From Agromyces sp. NDB4Y10 (GTDB lineage: Bacteria > Actinomycetota > Actinomycetes > Actinomycetales > Microbacteriaceae): a DNA stretch of 52,644 nucleotides. Position 1 is the stretch's first letter. The number at the start of each line of letters is the position of its first letter. Below the pieces are notes generated by a model. It was not told the origin of the DNA. It searched no databases and saw nothing but the letters and a program-made list of their open reading frames with translations. Location of the stretch: the NCBI RefSeq assembly GCF_001620055.1, contig NZ_LQGY01000033.1:1-52644 (forward strand), given 5' to 3'. Shown here piece after piece: positions 15,545 through 24,822 of the stretch. The translations under genes and the position numbers were made by a program.

Positions 15545-18500
15545 ATGATCCTCTCGCTCGTGCTGTTCGGGCTCGTGGCCGTCGTCACCCCGTTCGCAGC
15601 GCGGGCGCTGGGTCGCCGCATCTTCCCGGTCATCGCGCTGGTCCCCGCGGGCGTCTTCGCGTGGCTGCTGTGGCACGTGCCCATGACCGCCGAGGGCAGC
15701 GTCGTCACCGAGCGCATCCCGTGGATCCAGGCGCTCGACATCTCCCTGTCGTTCCGGCTCGACCCGCTCTCGCTCCTGCTCGCGCTCATCGTCACGGGCG
15801 TCGGCGCGCTCGTGCTGCTCTACTGCACCTGGTACTTCCGCGACGACGAGCCGAACCTCGGGCGATTCGCGGCCCTCCTGCTCGGCTTCGCGGGCGTCAT
15901 GCTCGGCCTCGTCACGGCCGACGACGTGTACGTGCTGTTCACGTTCTGGGAGTTCACGAGCGTGCTGTCGTACCTGCTCATCGGGCACGACTCCGCCAAG
16001 CGCGAGAGCCGTGGCGCCGCGCTGCAGGCCCTCACCGTCACCGTGTTCGGCGGCCTCACGATGTTCGTCGGCCTCGTCGTGCTCACCGTGGCGGGCGGCA
16101 CGACGTCGCTCGCCGAGCTCATCGCCAACCCGGTCGTCGGGGTCGCGGGCGAGGTCGGCATCGCACTGGTGCTCGTCGGGGCCATCTCCAAGAGCGCGCT
16201 CGTCCCCTTCCACTTCTGGCTCCCGGCCGCGATGGCCGCCCCCACGCCAGTGTCCGCCTACCTGCACGCCGCGGCGATGGTGAAGGCGGGCGTGTACCTC
16301 GTGATGCGGCTCGCGCCGGGGTACGCGGAGCTCGCCGTGTGGCATCCGCTGCTCATCGGCCTGGGCGCGTTCACGATGCTCGTCGGCGGATGGCGAGCGC
16401 TGAGGCAGACCGACCTCAAGCTGCTGCTCGCCTACGGCACGGTGAGCCAGCTCGGCTTCCTCGTGCTCGTCGCCTCGATCGGCACCCGCGACGGGCAGCT
16501 CGCCGCCGGCGCACTGCTCCTCGCGCACGCGCTCTTCAAGGCGGCCCTGTTCCTCACGGTCGGCATCATCGACCACGCGACCGGCACGCGCGACGTGCGC
16601 GAGCTGTCCGGCCTCGGCCGCAGCATGCCCTGGATCGCGGCGATCGCCACCGTCGCCGCGGCCTCGATGGCCGGCCTGCCGCCCGTGCTCGGGTTCGTCG
16701 CGAAGGAGACGGTGTTCCACGCGCAGCTCGCGTACGGCGCCGAGGGCGGCGCGTGGGCGTGGGTCGGGCTCGTCGGGGCGATCATCGGCTCGGTGCTCAC
16801 CGTCGCGTACAGCGCGCGATTCGTGATGGGCGCCTTCGGGCGCAAGCCCGGCGTGCCCGAGCCGCCGCTGCACCGCGAGTCGCCGCTCATCGCGGTCGCG
16901 CCCGGCGTGCTCGCGGTGACCTCGCTCGCCGCCTCGATCGGCGTCGCCGCCATCGAGCCGCTCATCGCCGCGGCATCCGTCGGCCTGCCCGGCCCGACCG
17001 AGTACAAGCTGGCGCTCTGGCACGGGTTCGAGCCGGCGCTGTTCATCTCGCTCGGGGTCTACGCGCTCGGTGCGCTCATGGTGTGGCGCCGCGCCGCGGT
17101 CGCCCGCGCGCAGGCGGCGCTGCCCGACACGTTCGAGGCCGGTCGCGGCTACCTGCGCATCGTGCGCGGCGTCGACCGGTTCGCCGCCTGGCTCACCACC
17201 TTCATCCAGTCCGGCGGCCTGCCCGGCTACCTCGCCGTGACGGTGAGCGTGCTCATCCTCGGCGTCGGCGGCGCGGCGCTGATGAACGACAGCTGGCCCT
17301 CCGACGTGCGCTTCGCCGACGAGCCCGCGCAGCCCGTGGTCGGGTTCGTGATCATCGTGGCCGCCCTCGCCGTGGTGGTGCTCCGCCAGCGCCTGGCGGC
17401 GGCCCTGCTCGCGGGCGTCACCGGCTTCGGGCTCGTGGTGCTGTTCGGCGTGGGCGGCGCGCCCGACCTCGCGCTCACCCAGGGCCTCGTCGAGGCGATC
17501 ACGATCGTCGTGTTCGTCCTCGTGCTGCGGCGGCTGCCGCGGAACATCCAGAGCCGCAAGTCCACGGTGAGCGCCCCGGTGCGCGCCGTCATCGGCACGC
17601 TCGCCGCACTCGTCATGGCCGTGGCCGGACTCGTGGCGCTCGGCGCACGGCAGGAGCCGGCGATCTCCGAGGGGTACCCGCCGCTCGCGCTCGAGGCGCA
17701 CGCCAAGAACATCGTGAACGGGCTCCTCGTCGACATCCGCGCGTGGGACACCCTCGGCGAGGTGTCGGTGCTCGTCGCCGTCGCCACCGGCGTCGCGAGC
17801 CTCATCTTCGTCTCGGGCCGCACGGGCGGCGCCCCGCGGCTCGACCTCGGCGCGCCGCGCGACCGGCTGCGGCCGCTGCCCGAACCGGCCGACACGATGC
17901 GCTCGGCGCGGCGTCGCCTCTCCGACGTCGACCACGAGACGGATGCCGCGGCCGAGGCCGCCGCGACCCGCCAGACGTGGCTCCTCGCGGGCCGCACCAT
18001 CTCGCCTCGCAACCGCTCGATCCTCATCGAGGTGCTCGTGCGGCTGCTGTTCCACCCGGCCATCGTGGTGTCGGTCTACCTGCTCTTCGTGGGACACAAC
18101 TCCCCTGGCGGCGGGTTCGCGGGCGGGCTCGTGGCCGGGCTCGCGCTCGTCGCGCGCTATCTCGCGGGCGGGCGCTACGAGCTCGGCGAGGCGCTGCCCG
18201 TCGACGCCGGCCGCGTGCTCGGCGCGGGGCTCCTCCTCGCCGCGGGCACGGCCGCGATGCCGCTGCTGTACGGCGCGACCGTGTTCGAGTCGACCTGGTT
18301 CGAGACCGAGGTGCCCGTGCTCGGCGTGCTCTCGATCGGCACCTCGACGCTCTTCGACATCGGGGTCTACCTGATCGTGGTCGGGCTCGTGCTCGACATC
18401 CTGCGCACGCTCGGCGCCGAGATCGACCGGCAGATCGACGAGGCCGGTGAGGACGCGGTCCCCGCCGACCCCGCCGAGCCGGCCGACCCGACGCGACCCG

Positions 18501-18565
18501 TTCGCGACCCCGACCTGCCCGCCGACCCCGCGGGCGCCACCGGACCCGGGAGGGCCGAGGCATGA
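15545..18565 (+). CDS. mrpA: Na+/H+ antiporter subunit A with fused subunit B (MrpAB)
   Basis: A 1006-residue multipass membrane protein, the largest Mrp subunit. The N-terminal part is NuoL-like (LFTFWEFTSVLSYLLIG, ISKSALVPFHFWLPAAMAAPTPVSAYLHAAAMVKAG), carrying the proton-channel Glu and Lys residues of complex I-type antiporters. A DUF4040-like segment follows at about 598-665 (FGVGGAPDLALTQGLVEAI), and an MrpB domain from about 824 (LLFHPAIVVSVYLLF then GHNSPGGGFAGGLVAGLAL). Separate MrpB subunits exist in Bacillus; here A and B are one chain. GGGAGG precedes the start. The stop overlaps the next start as ATGA. The complex exchanges cytosolic Na+ for protons and supports pH and salt tolerance. 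Confidence 0.95.
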   Translation: MILSLVLFGLVAVVTPFAARALGRRIFPVIALVPAGVFAWLLWHVPMTAEGSVVTERIPWIQALDISLSFRLDPLSLLLALIVTGVGALVLLYCTWYFRDDEPNLGRFAALLLGFAGVMLGLVTADDVYVLFTFWEFTSVLSYLLIGHDSAKRESRGAALQALTVTVFGGLTMFVGLVVLTVAGGTTSLAELIANPVVGVAGEVGIALVLVGAISKSALVPFHFWLPAAMAAPTPVSAYLHAAAMVKAGVYLVMRLAPGYAELAVWHPLLIGLGAFTMLVGGWRALRQTDLKLLLAYGTVSQLGFLVLVASIGTRDGQLAAGALLLAHALFKAALFLTVGIIDHATGTRDVRELSGLGRSMPWIAAIATVAAASMAGLPPVLGFVAKETVFHAQLAYGAEGGAWAWVGLVGAIIGSVLTVAYSARFVMGAFGRKPGVPEPPLHRESPLIAVAPGVLAVTSLAASIGVAAIEPLIAAASVGLPGPTEYKLALWHGFEPALFISLGVYALGALMVWRRAAVARAQAALPDTFEAGRGYLRIVRGVDRFAAWLTTFIQSGGLPGYLAVTVSVLILGVGGAALMNDSWPSDVRFADEPAQPVVGFVIIVAALAVVVLRQRLAAALLAGVTGFGLVVLFGVGGAPDLALTQGLVEAITIVVFVLVLRRLPRNIQSRKSTVSAPVRAVIGTLAALVMAVAGLVALGARQEPAISEGYPPLALEAHAKNIVNGLLVDIRAWDTLGEVSVLVAVATGVASLIFVSGRTGGAPRLDLGAPRDRLRPLPEPADTMRSARRRLSDVDHETDAAAEAAATRQTWLLAGRTISPRNRSILIEVLVRLLFHPAIVVSVYLLFVGHNSPGGGFAGGLVAGLALVARYLAGGRYELGEALPVDAGRVLGAGLLLAAGTAAMPLLYGATVFESTWFETEVPVLGVLSIGTSTLFDIGVYLIVVGLVLDILRTLGAEIDRQIDEAGEDAVPADPAEPADPTRPVRDPDLPADPAGATGPGRAEA

Positions 18566-19014
18566 CCCCGACCCTGGTGCTCGTGATCGTCGCGGCGGCG
18601 CTGTTCGGCGCCGGCGTGGCCGTGATGCTCGAGCGGAGCCTGACCCGCGTGCTCATCGGCTTCCTGCTCGTCGGCAACGGCGTGAACCTGTTCATGTTCT
18701 CGATGGCCGGCGCCCCCGGTCTCGCGCCGCTGCTCGTCGACGGCGTCGACGAGGCCGCGCTGTCCGATCCGCTGCCGCAGGCGTTCGTGCTGACGGCCAT
18801 CGTCATCAACCTGGGGCTGACCGCGTTCATGCTCGCGCTCGTCTACCGCACCTGGTGGCTCGCGCAGCTCGGCGCGCAGGGCGACATCATCGGCGACGAG
18901 GAGGACGCCGAGGAGGACGCCGTGGAGACCGCCGGGCTCATCCGCAGCACCGCCGAGGACGACCGGGCCGTGCAGGACGTGCTCGACGCGAGCGACGAGG
19001 AGGTGCGCCGATGA
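18562..19014 (+). CDS. mrpC: Na+/H+ antiporter subunit C (NuoK-like)
   Basis: A 150-residue membrane subunit with three hydrophobic segments, homologous to NuoK of complex I. ARVLIGFLLVGNGVNLFMF-type sequence and LPQAFVLTAIVINLGLTAFMLALVYR identify it. The C-terminal 40 residues form a highly acidic, charged cytosolic tail (GDEEDAEEDAVET), longer than in many homologues. It overlaps mrpA and mrpD by 4 bases each (ATGA), implying translational coupling. Confidence 0.94.
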   Translation: MTPTLVLVIVAAALFGAGVAVMLERSLTRVLIGFLLVGNGVNLFMFSMAGAPGLAPLLVDGVDEAALSDPLPQAFVLTAIVINLGLTAFMLALVYRTWWLAQLGAQGDIIGDEEDAEEDAVETAGLIRSTAEDDRAVQDVLDASDEEVRR

Positions 19015-20624
19015 CCGACGCGCTCGTGCCGCTCATGGTGCTGCTGCCGATGCTCGGCGCGGCGACCGCGCTCATGCTCGGTCGGCACCTCCGGGCCCAG
19101 ATGGCGGTGAGCACCGGCGTGCTCGCCGCGGTGGCGACGATCGCCGTGGTGCTGCTCGCAGAGGTCGACGGGTCCGGTTCGGGCATCGCGGTCGAGGTCG
19201 GCGCCTGGCCGGCGCCGTTCGGCATCGTGCTCGTCGTCGACCGGCTGAGCGCGATCATGATCATCATCTCGGCGATCATGCTGCTCGGCGTCCTCGTGTA
19301 CGCGGTCGGGCAGGGCATCGCCGACCAGCACCGCGAGACGCCGGTGTCGATCTTCCACCCGACCTATCTGATCCTGTCGGCCGGTGTCTTCAACGCGTTC
19401 GTCGCAGGCGACCTGTTCAACCTCTACGTCGGGTTCGAGATCCTGCTCTCCGCGAGCTACGTGCTGCTCACCCTCGGCGGCACGGGCGAGCGGATCCGCG
19501 CGGGCATCACCTACATCATCGTCAGCCTGATGTCGTCGCTGTTCTTCCTCAGCGCGATCGCGCTGATCTACGGCGCCACGGGCACGGCGACGATCGCCCA
19601 GCTGTCGGTGCGCATCGCCGAGCTCCCCCAGGACGTGCAGCTCATGCTGCACCTGCTGCTGCTCATCGCGTTCGGCATCAAGGCCGCGGTGTTCCCGCTG
19701 TCGTTCTGGCTGCCCGACTCGTACCCGACGGCCCCCGCGCCGGTCACGGCGGTGTTCGCGGGCCTGCTCACGAAGGTCGGCGTGTACGCGATCATCCGCG
19801 CCGAGACCGTCATCTTCCCCGAGAGCGACCTGTCGACGCTGTTCCTCGTGGTGGGCGGACTCACGATGGCCGTCGGGATCCTGGGCGCGCTCACGCAGGC
19901 CGACATCAAGCGACTGCTGTCGTTCACGCTCGTGAGCCACATCGGCTACATGATCTTCGGCATCGGGTTGGCGAGCATCGCCGGCCTCGCGGCCACCATC
20001 TACTACGTCGTGCACCACATCACGGTGCAGACGACGCTGTTCCTCACGACGGGCCTCATCGAGCGGTTCGGCGGCGCGACCTCCATCACGCGACTCGGCG
20101 GGCTCCGCAGCGCGTCGCCCGTGCTCGCGGTGCTGTTCTTCGTCCCGGCGCTGAACCTCGGCGGCATCCCGCCGTTCTCCGGGTTCCTCGGCAAGGTCGG
20201 CCTGTTCGTCGCGGGCGCCGACGCTGCGAACGGCACGGCCGCCTCCCAGACCCTCGGCACCTCCTCGACGGGTCCGGCCTGGCTGATCTGGGTCGTCATC
20301 GCCGTCGGCACCGCGACCTCGCTCGTGACGCTCTACGCCCTCGCGCGGTTCTGGAACCTCGCGTTCTGGCGTCCCACCGGCGATGTCGAGGGATACCGCT
20401 CGGCGATGATCGACTCGATGCAGGAGGCTCCGGCGGGCGCCACCCTGGTCGCCACGCGCACCACCCCGCGCCTCATGGTCGCCGCCACGACGGCCCTCGT
20501 CCTGCTCACGGTGGCGCTGACGGTGTTCGCCGGTCCGCTGTACGACCTCGCGGGGCGCGCGGCCGAGAACCTCCGCGATGCGAGCGTCTACGTCTCGCTG
20601 GTCTTCCCCGAGGGGGTGCGATGA
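19011..20624 (+). CDS. mrpD: Na+/H+ antiporter subunit D
   Basis: A 537-residue NuoN/NuoM-like multipass subunit. The start at ATG 19011 overlaps the mrpC stop; reading further upstream would run through mrpC in another frame. FNLYVGFEILLSASYVLL carries the channel glutamate, and IKAAVFPLSFWLPDSYPTAPAPVTAVFAGLLTKVGVYA carries the conserved lysines. The distal helices include ADIKRLLSFTLVSHIGYM and LNLGGIPPFSGFLGK. It forms the second proton-translocating channel of the complex. The C-terminus overlaps mrpE by 4 bases. Confidence 0.95.
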   Translation: MTDALVPLMVLLPMLGAATALMLGRHLRAQMAVSTGVLAAVATIAVVLLAEVDGSGSGIAVEVGAWPAPFGIVLVVDRLSAIMIIISAIMLLGVLVYAVGQGIADQHRETPVSIFHPTYLILSAGVFNAFVAGDLFNLYVGFEILLSASYVLLTLGGTGERIRAGITYIIVSLMSSLFFLSAIALIYGATGTATIAQLSVRIAELPQDVQLMLHLLLLIAFGIKAAVFPLSFWLPDSYPTAPAPVTAVFAGLLTKVGVYAIIRAETVIFPESDLSTLFLVVGGLTMAVGILGALTQADIKRLLSFTLVSHIGYMIFGIGLASIAGLAATIYYVVHHITVQTTLFLTTGLIERFGGATSITRLGGLRSASPVLAVLFFVPALNLGGIPPFSGFLGKVGLFVAGADAANGTAASQTLGTSSTGPAWLIWVVIAVGTATSLVTLYALARFWNLAFWRPTGDVEGYRSAMIDSMQEAPAGATLVATRTTPRLMVAATTALVLLTVALTVFAGPLYDLAGRAAENLRDASVYVSLVFPEGVR

Positions 20625-21376
20625 CGACGGATGCCGCCGGCGAGCGCCGGACCCCCGAGCCGGAGGAGTTCTCCCGGTGGGAGGCGGTCTGGCGCCAGCT
20701 GCCGCTGCTGCTCGGCCTCGTCGCCCTGTGGGTGTTCCTGTGGGACCACATCGACGTGCTGACGGTCACCACCGGCATCCTGCTCGCCATCGGCGTGACC
20801 CGGCTGCTCTACCTGCCGCCGGTGCTGCTCAGCGGCCGCTTCAACGTGTGGCGCGCACTCCTGCTCGGCCTCCGGATGATGTTCGACGTCGTCGTCGCCT
20901 CCATCCAGGTCGCGACGAAGGCCGTGTGGCCGACCTGGCAGCCCATGAACGCGATCATCGACGTCCAGCTCCTCACCCGTTCGGACCTCGTGACGACGCT
21001 CACCGCCGAGGCGATCTCGGTCGTCCCCGGCACCGTCGTGGTCGACATCGACCGCGAGCGCGGGCTGCTGTACTGCCACGAACTCGGTGCACGCGACCAG
21101 GCCGACATCGACCGGGCGCGCGAGCGGATCCTCCGCACCGAGGAGCGCATCGTGCTCGCCATCGGCACCCGCGCGCAGGCGCGGGCCGTGCACGAGGCGC
21201 GCCGACGTCGGCGGGCCGGCGAGACCGGGGCGACGCCCACGGTGCCGACCGGCGACGTCACGCCGTCCCAGACCGCGCCGCGGCATCCGGTCGCCGAGCA
21301 CGACGCCGCGTCGGAGACCCGCGACGTCGACCGCGACCGCGGCGACGCCACCGACCGGAACGGAGGCATGCCGTGA
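20621..21376 (+). CDS. mrpE: Na+/H+ antiporter subunit E
   Basis: A 251-residue subunit. Two N-terminal membrane segments (PLLLGLVALWVFLW and VTTGILLAIGVTRLLYL) precede the conserved cytosolic region DVVVASIQVATKAVWP and the block TAEAISVVPGTVVVDIDRERGLLYCHELG, which define MrpE. About 70 extra hydrophilic residues rich in Arg, Asp and Thr extend the C-terminus beyond the usual ~160-180 residue family length. It overlaps mrpD (ATGA) and mrpF (GTGA). Confidence 0.93.
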   Translation: MTTDAAGERRTPEPEEFSRWEAVWRQLPLLLGLVALWVFLWDHIDVLTVTTGILLAIGVTRLLYLPPVLLSGRFNVWRALLLGLRMMFDVVVASIQVATKAVWPTWQPMNAIIDVQLLTRSDLVTTLTAEAISVVPGTVVVDIDRERGLLYCHELGARDQADIDRARERILRTEERIVLAIGTRAQARAVHEARRRRRAGETGATPTVPTGDVTPSQTAPRHPVAEHDAASETRDVDRDRGDATDRNGGMP

Positions 21377-21645
21377 CCCCGCTCGCCATCATCGGCCTCG
21401 CCGCCGCGACCATGTTCGGCGTGGGCGCGATCGCCGCCATCGTCCGCATCATCCGCGGCCCGTCGATCCTCGACCGCGCCCTGGCGACCGACGTGCTGCT
21501 CGCGATCGCCATGTGCGGCCTCGCCGCCGAGATGGCGATCAACCGGCACACCGACACGCTCGTGGTGCTCCTCGTGCTGGCCATGTTCGCCATCGTCGGT
21601 TCGATCGCGATCGCCCGGTTCGTCGCGAAGCAGGACGCCTCATGA
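21373..21645 (+). CDS. mrpF: Na+/H+ antiporter subunit F
   Basis: A 90-residue, three-helix membrane subunit. The GTG start at 21373 overlaps the mrpE stop as GTGA. IRGPSILDRALATDVLLAIA and VLLVLAMFAIVGSIAIARFV match the MrpF/MnhF family, needed for complex assembly and possibly bile-salt or cholate export in relatives. It overlaps mrpG by 4 bases. Confidence 0.93.
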   Translation: MTPLAIIGLAAATMFGVGAIAAIVRIIRGPSILDRALATDVLLAIAMCGLAAEMAINRHTDTLVVLLVLAMFAIVGSIAIARFVAKQDAS

Positions 21646-22040
21646 CCGCGTTCGAGCTGGGCGTGGGCGGGCTGATCCTGCTCAGCGCGTTCCTGTCGAT
21701 GGCCGCCGGCATCGGCATCCTGCGCTTCCCCGACGTCCTCACCCGCCTGCACGCCGCCACGAAGCCGCAGGTGCTGGGCCTCGCGGTCGTCCTGCTCGCG
21801 ATCGTGCTGCGCGTACCGACGTGGGGCGTCGTCTCGACGGCGGTCCTCATCATGACGTTCCAGCTGCTCACGCAGCCCATGACCGCCCACATGCTCGGAC
21901 GCGCCGCCTACCGCAGCGACCACGTGCGGCGCGACCTGCTCATCGAGGACGACCTCGGTCGCGACATCGACGAGCACGAGCACGAACTCGAGCGCGCGCC
22001 CGAGTCGGACGAACTGCGCGAGGACGGCCCCGCGCGCTGA
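21642..22040 (+). CDS. mrpG: Na+/H+ antiporter subunit G
   Basis: A 132-residue, three-helix subunit closing the operon. GIGILRFPDVLTRLHAATKPQVLGL is the family signature. The last 40 residues are strongly acidic and charged (DDLGRDIDEHEHELERAPESDE), similar in character to the MrpC tail. ATG 21642 overlaps the mrpF stop. The neighbouring gene converges 54 bases downstream; I see no clear terminator there. Confidence 0.93.
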   Translation: MTAFELGVGGLILLSAFLSMAAGIGILRFPDVLTRLHAATKPQVLGLAVVLLAIVLRVPTWGVVSTAVLIMTFQLLTQPMTAHMLGRAAYRSDHVRRDLLIEDDLGRDIDEHEHELERAPESDELREDGPAR

Positions 22041-22094
22041 CGGCGCGATCCGCCATCACTCGCGACGGCCGCGCTCGTCAGCGTCGGTTGCGGG

Positions 22095-24716
22095 TCAGCC
22101 GCCGCCGGTCTGCTCCGGCCGGTGCTCGGCGGCGGGCGTGTCGAGCCACGGCAGCTCGGGTCGCAGCTCCGGCGACACGATGGTCTCGTCCTGCGGACCC
22201 GTGTCGGGCACGCTCGGGTCGTTCGGCACCGACTTCAGGGCGATGTTCGGGCTGCTCATCGCCGGCGGTGAGAACAGGCCGGCGATGCCCGACGCGACCG
22301 ACGCCGAGATGACGCCCTCGGAACCGGCGAGGAGCACGACGCGCGGATCACCACGGACGACCTCCTCGGCGACCGTCGGCGTGAGCGCCGACCCGACGAG
22401 CATGAGCACGCCGCCGTTCGCCGCGACGACCGGACCGGCGGCGAGGCCGTCAGGGAAGCTCAGGCCGGTCGCGACGCCGACCATGTTCGCCCCGCCCGCG
22501 GCCACGAGGTCGCGCGCCACGGCGGCCGCGGTCTCGTAGCGGTCGGAACCGCCGAGCCGGATGACCTGGGACGCGTACGCCGTCATCGAGGTGCGCACGC
22601 TCTCGGAGACCGCACCGGCCGAGCCGACGACGACGATCCGCTGTGGGTTCAGCCGATCGAGCTCGGTCTTGGTCGCGGCGGGCAGCGACGTGGAGGCCGT
22701 GAGCAGCACCGGGCCGCCCAGCTGCGCGGCAGCGGCGCCCGCGGAGAGCGCGTCGGGGAAGTCGGCGCCCGAGGCGACGTACGCCACCGGGACGCCCGGC
22801 GAGAACGCGCGCTGCGACACCTTCGCGGCCGTCGCGTAGCGGTCGGGACCCGAGTCGCGGACGGCGGTGACGCCGGCGGCCGCCGAGGCCTGCGCGACGA
22901 CCGCGTCCGTCACGATCGTCGGCCCGCCGACGACGACGAGCTTCGCGGGCTTGAGTCGCGCCAGCTCGTCGAGCACGTTCTGCGGAATGCTCGAGCCGGG
23001 GACGAGCAGCACCGGGCCTTCGCCGCGCGTGGCCGCGCCGGCCGCGAGCGCGTCGGGGAACGTCGCGCCGGTCGCGAGGTAGACCACCGGAACCCCGGTG
23101 TTCGGGAAGCCGCGCTGCGCGAGGGCGACCGCGGTGGCGTACCGGTCGCTCCCGCCGGCCCGGTCGGTCGTCGCGTCGAGGGCCATGCCGCTGTAGCGGG
23201 TGAACAGGTTGGTGGTCATCGTGCGGACCGTCGGCTGGGGGCTGATGTTGCCGCCCATCAGACCGCCCGTGTAGTTCAGGGTCCCGGCCGAGAAGACGAT
23301 CGCCGAGGACGGCGCCTGGTAGAGCGTCGACTCGTGGAGGCCGCGCTGGCCGTTGCGGGCGGTGAACGGCGACTGCGCGAGCACCGCCTGCGTGGTCCCG
23401 CTCTTCACGGTGGGCGCGGGGTACTGGGTGTGCCGCCGGTCCGCCTCGATACCGACCATCCCGGGGATGGCGGAGCCGTTCGCGAGGCCGGTGCCGCGGT
23501 ACAGCCAGTGCTCCGGGGTTCGGACGATCCACGACGCGTTGGGCCCGACGAGGCCGGTACCGTCGCCGGTCGGCCACATCTGCCCGATCACCGGCTGCTC
23601 GGGTCGGGGAATGGCTCGGAAGAGCACGGTGCTCGTGGCGCCCTTCACGGGATCGAGCGAGGCGCTCTTGTAGCAGACCACGACCCGGTCGGCCGCGCCG
23701 GAGGCCGAGGGCTCGACTCGCACCTGCCAGTACATGTTGTTGCCGCCGAGGTAGGCGAGGTCGACGCCGGCGTCCCGGGCGGCCTCCGCGGCGGTGAACA
23801 TCTCGCTCGTCCAGTACTCGTCGTGGCCGACGGAGACCATGCCCTGCTGCCCGTTGAGCAGGGACGGGTTGCGGTGCAGGTCGAGGTTGGTGGCGTAGGT
23901 CATGTCGAAACCGCGCGACTCGGCGTAGCGGATCATCGGCGCCTCTTCGGCCATGATCAACGAGGCGCCGGCGTTGGCGTACGGTCGGTCGAAGCTCACC
24001 TTCGCTGCCGCCGTCGACCCGGTGGCGGTCGTGGCGCCGTACGAGTTGTAGCTGTACAGGCTCTTGCCGGTGCTCCCGTTGTCGGGGAAGTTGTTGTACG
24101 CCTGGTACGTGAACGACGGCTGGACGTGCACGAGCTTGCCGGGCGCCCCGTCGTCGCGGAGCACGAACGAGGCGTAGGTCTGCTTGGTTCCGCGGGTGAA
24201 CACGACGGCGTAGACGCCGCTCGTCCAGTCCTCCGTCGTCTGCACGGTGAGCAGGGTGCGCCAGTCGCACGTGACCATGCCCACCGGCATGGCGGTCGTG
24301 CACGCCGGCTGCGAGATGCCGTTGAAGGTGCCGCCCGTGACGCGACGTCCGCCGAGGCCCTGGTACCAGCCCAGTCGGTACACGTCGTACCGCACCGACC
24401 CGGCCGACGCGACGTGCACCCGGAAGTCGACCTGTTCGCCGTTGTCGATGCTGATTTTGGTCGCGTACGCCTTCACGGCGAGGTCGCGGTCGGTGGACAG
24501 CGAGTACCCCGACCACGGGATCTGCCAGGACGAGTGCCCCGCCAACCGGTTCTCGCGGACGATCCGGTTCACGGGTGGGGGCCCGGCGGCCGCGACGAGC
24601 GGGCCGGCCGCCTCGGCAGGACCGGCGTGCGCGGGGACGGGGACGGGGACCGGCGCGGCGCCGAGGGTGGCGGCGGTGATGACGATCGCGGCGAGCGATG
24701 CGAAGAAGGATTTCAT
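22095..24716 (-). CDS. Exported protein: DMFase-beta-like region plus three cell wall-binding type 2 repeats
   Basis: An 873-residue secreted protein. The start at 24716 gives a clean signal peptide (MKSFF then a hydrophobic Ala-rich stretch and a PVPVPVPAHAGPA cleavage zone near 28). Residues ~50-500 resemble the C-terminal region of N,N-dimethylformamidase beta subunits (GHSSWQIPWSGYSL, YRLGWYQGLGGRRV, VGHDEYWTSEM, LGGNNMYW). Three cell-wall-binding type 2 repeats follow, opening with GGSDRYATA near 520, GPDRYATA near 622 and GGSDRYETA near 724. A 55-residue Pro- and acid-rich tail ends it. The protein probably sits on the wall polymer; whether the first region is catalytic is unknown. It shares no operon signal with paaG upstream. 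Confidence 0.88.
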   Translation of the reverse strand: MKSFFASLAAIVITAATLGAAPVPVPVPAHAGPAEAAGPLVAAAGPPPVNRIVRENRLAGHSSWQIPWSGYSLSTDRDLAVKAYATKISIDNGEQVDFRVHVASAGSVRYDVYRLGWYQGLGGRRVTGGTFNGISQPACTTAMPVGMVTCDWRTLLTVQTTEDWTSGVYAVVFTRGTKQTYASFVLRDDGAPGKLVHVQPSFTYQAYNNFPDNGSTGKSLYSYNSYGATTATGSTAAAKVSFDRPYANAGASLIMAEEAPMIRYAESRGFDMTYATNLDLHRNPSLLNGQQGMVSVGHDEYWTSEMFTAAEAARDAGVDLAYLGGNNMYWQVRVEPSASGAADRVVVCYKSASLDPVKGATSTVLFRAIPRPEQPVIGQMWPTGDGTGLVGPNASWIVRTPEHWLYRGTGLANGSAIPGMVGIEADRRHTQYPAPTVKSGTTQAVLAQSPFTARNGQRGLHESTLYQAPSSAIVFSAGTLNYTGGLMGGNISPQPTVRTMTTNLFTRYSGMALDATTDRAGGSDRYATAVALAQRGFPNTGVPVVYLATGATFPDALAAGAATRGEGPVLLVPGSSIPQNVLDELARLKPAKLVVVGGPTIVTDAVVAQASAAAGVTAVRDSGPDRYATAAKVSQRAFSPGVPVAYVASGADFPDALSAGAAAAQLGGPVLLTASTSLPAATKTELDRLNPQRIVVVGSAGAVSESVRTSMTAYASQVIRLGGSDRYETAAAVARDLVAAGGANMVGVATGLSFPDGLAAGPVVAANGGVLMLVGSALTPTVAEEVVRGDPRVVLLAGSEGVISASVASGIAGLFSPPAMSSPNIALKSVPNDPSVPDTGPQDETIVSPELRPELPWLDTPAAEHRPEQTGGG

Positions 24717-24822
24717 GGCGATCGGGTCTCCGGTGTCGGCCCGACTCGGGCAGCCGTGCCGTCTTCGCGATGCTACGGAGGTTGTTTCACCCGGTCTTCC
24801 CCCAGAACGGGGCTCGATCCGC

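Noticed and set aside
14561..18097. 1178-residue ORF antisense to mrpA
   Set aside because: The product is low-complexity His/Glu/Arg sequence; mrpA on the other strand has unmistakable membrane domains.
22450..24516. 688-residue alternate-frame ORF in the surface-protein gene
   Set aside because: The reading frame with signal peptide and wall-binding repeats is clearly the real one.
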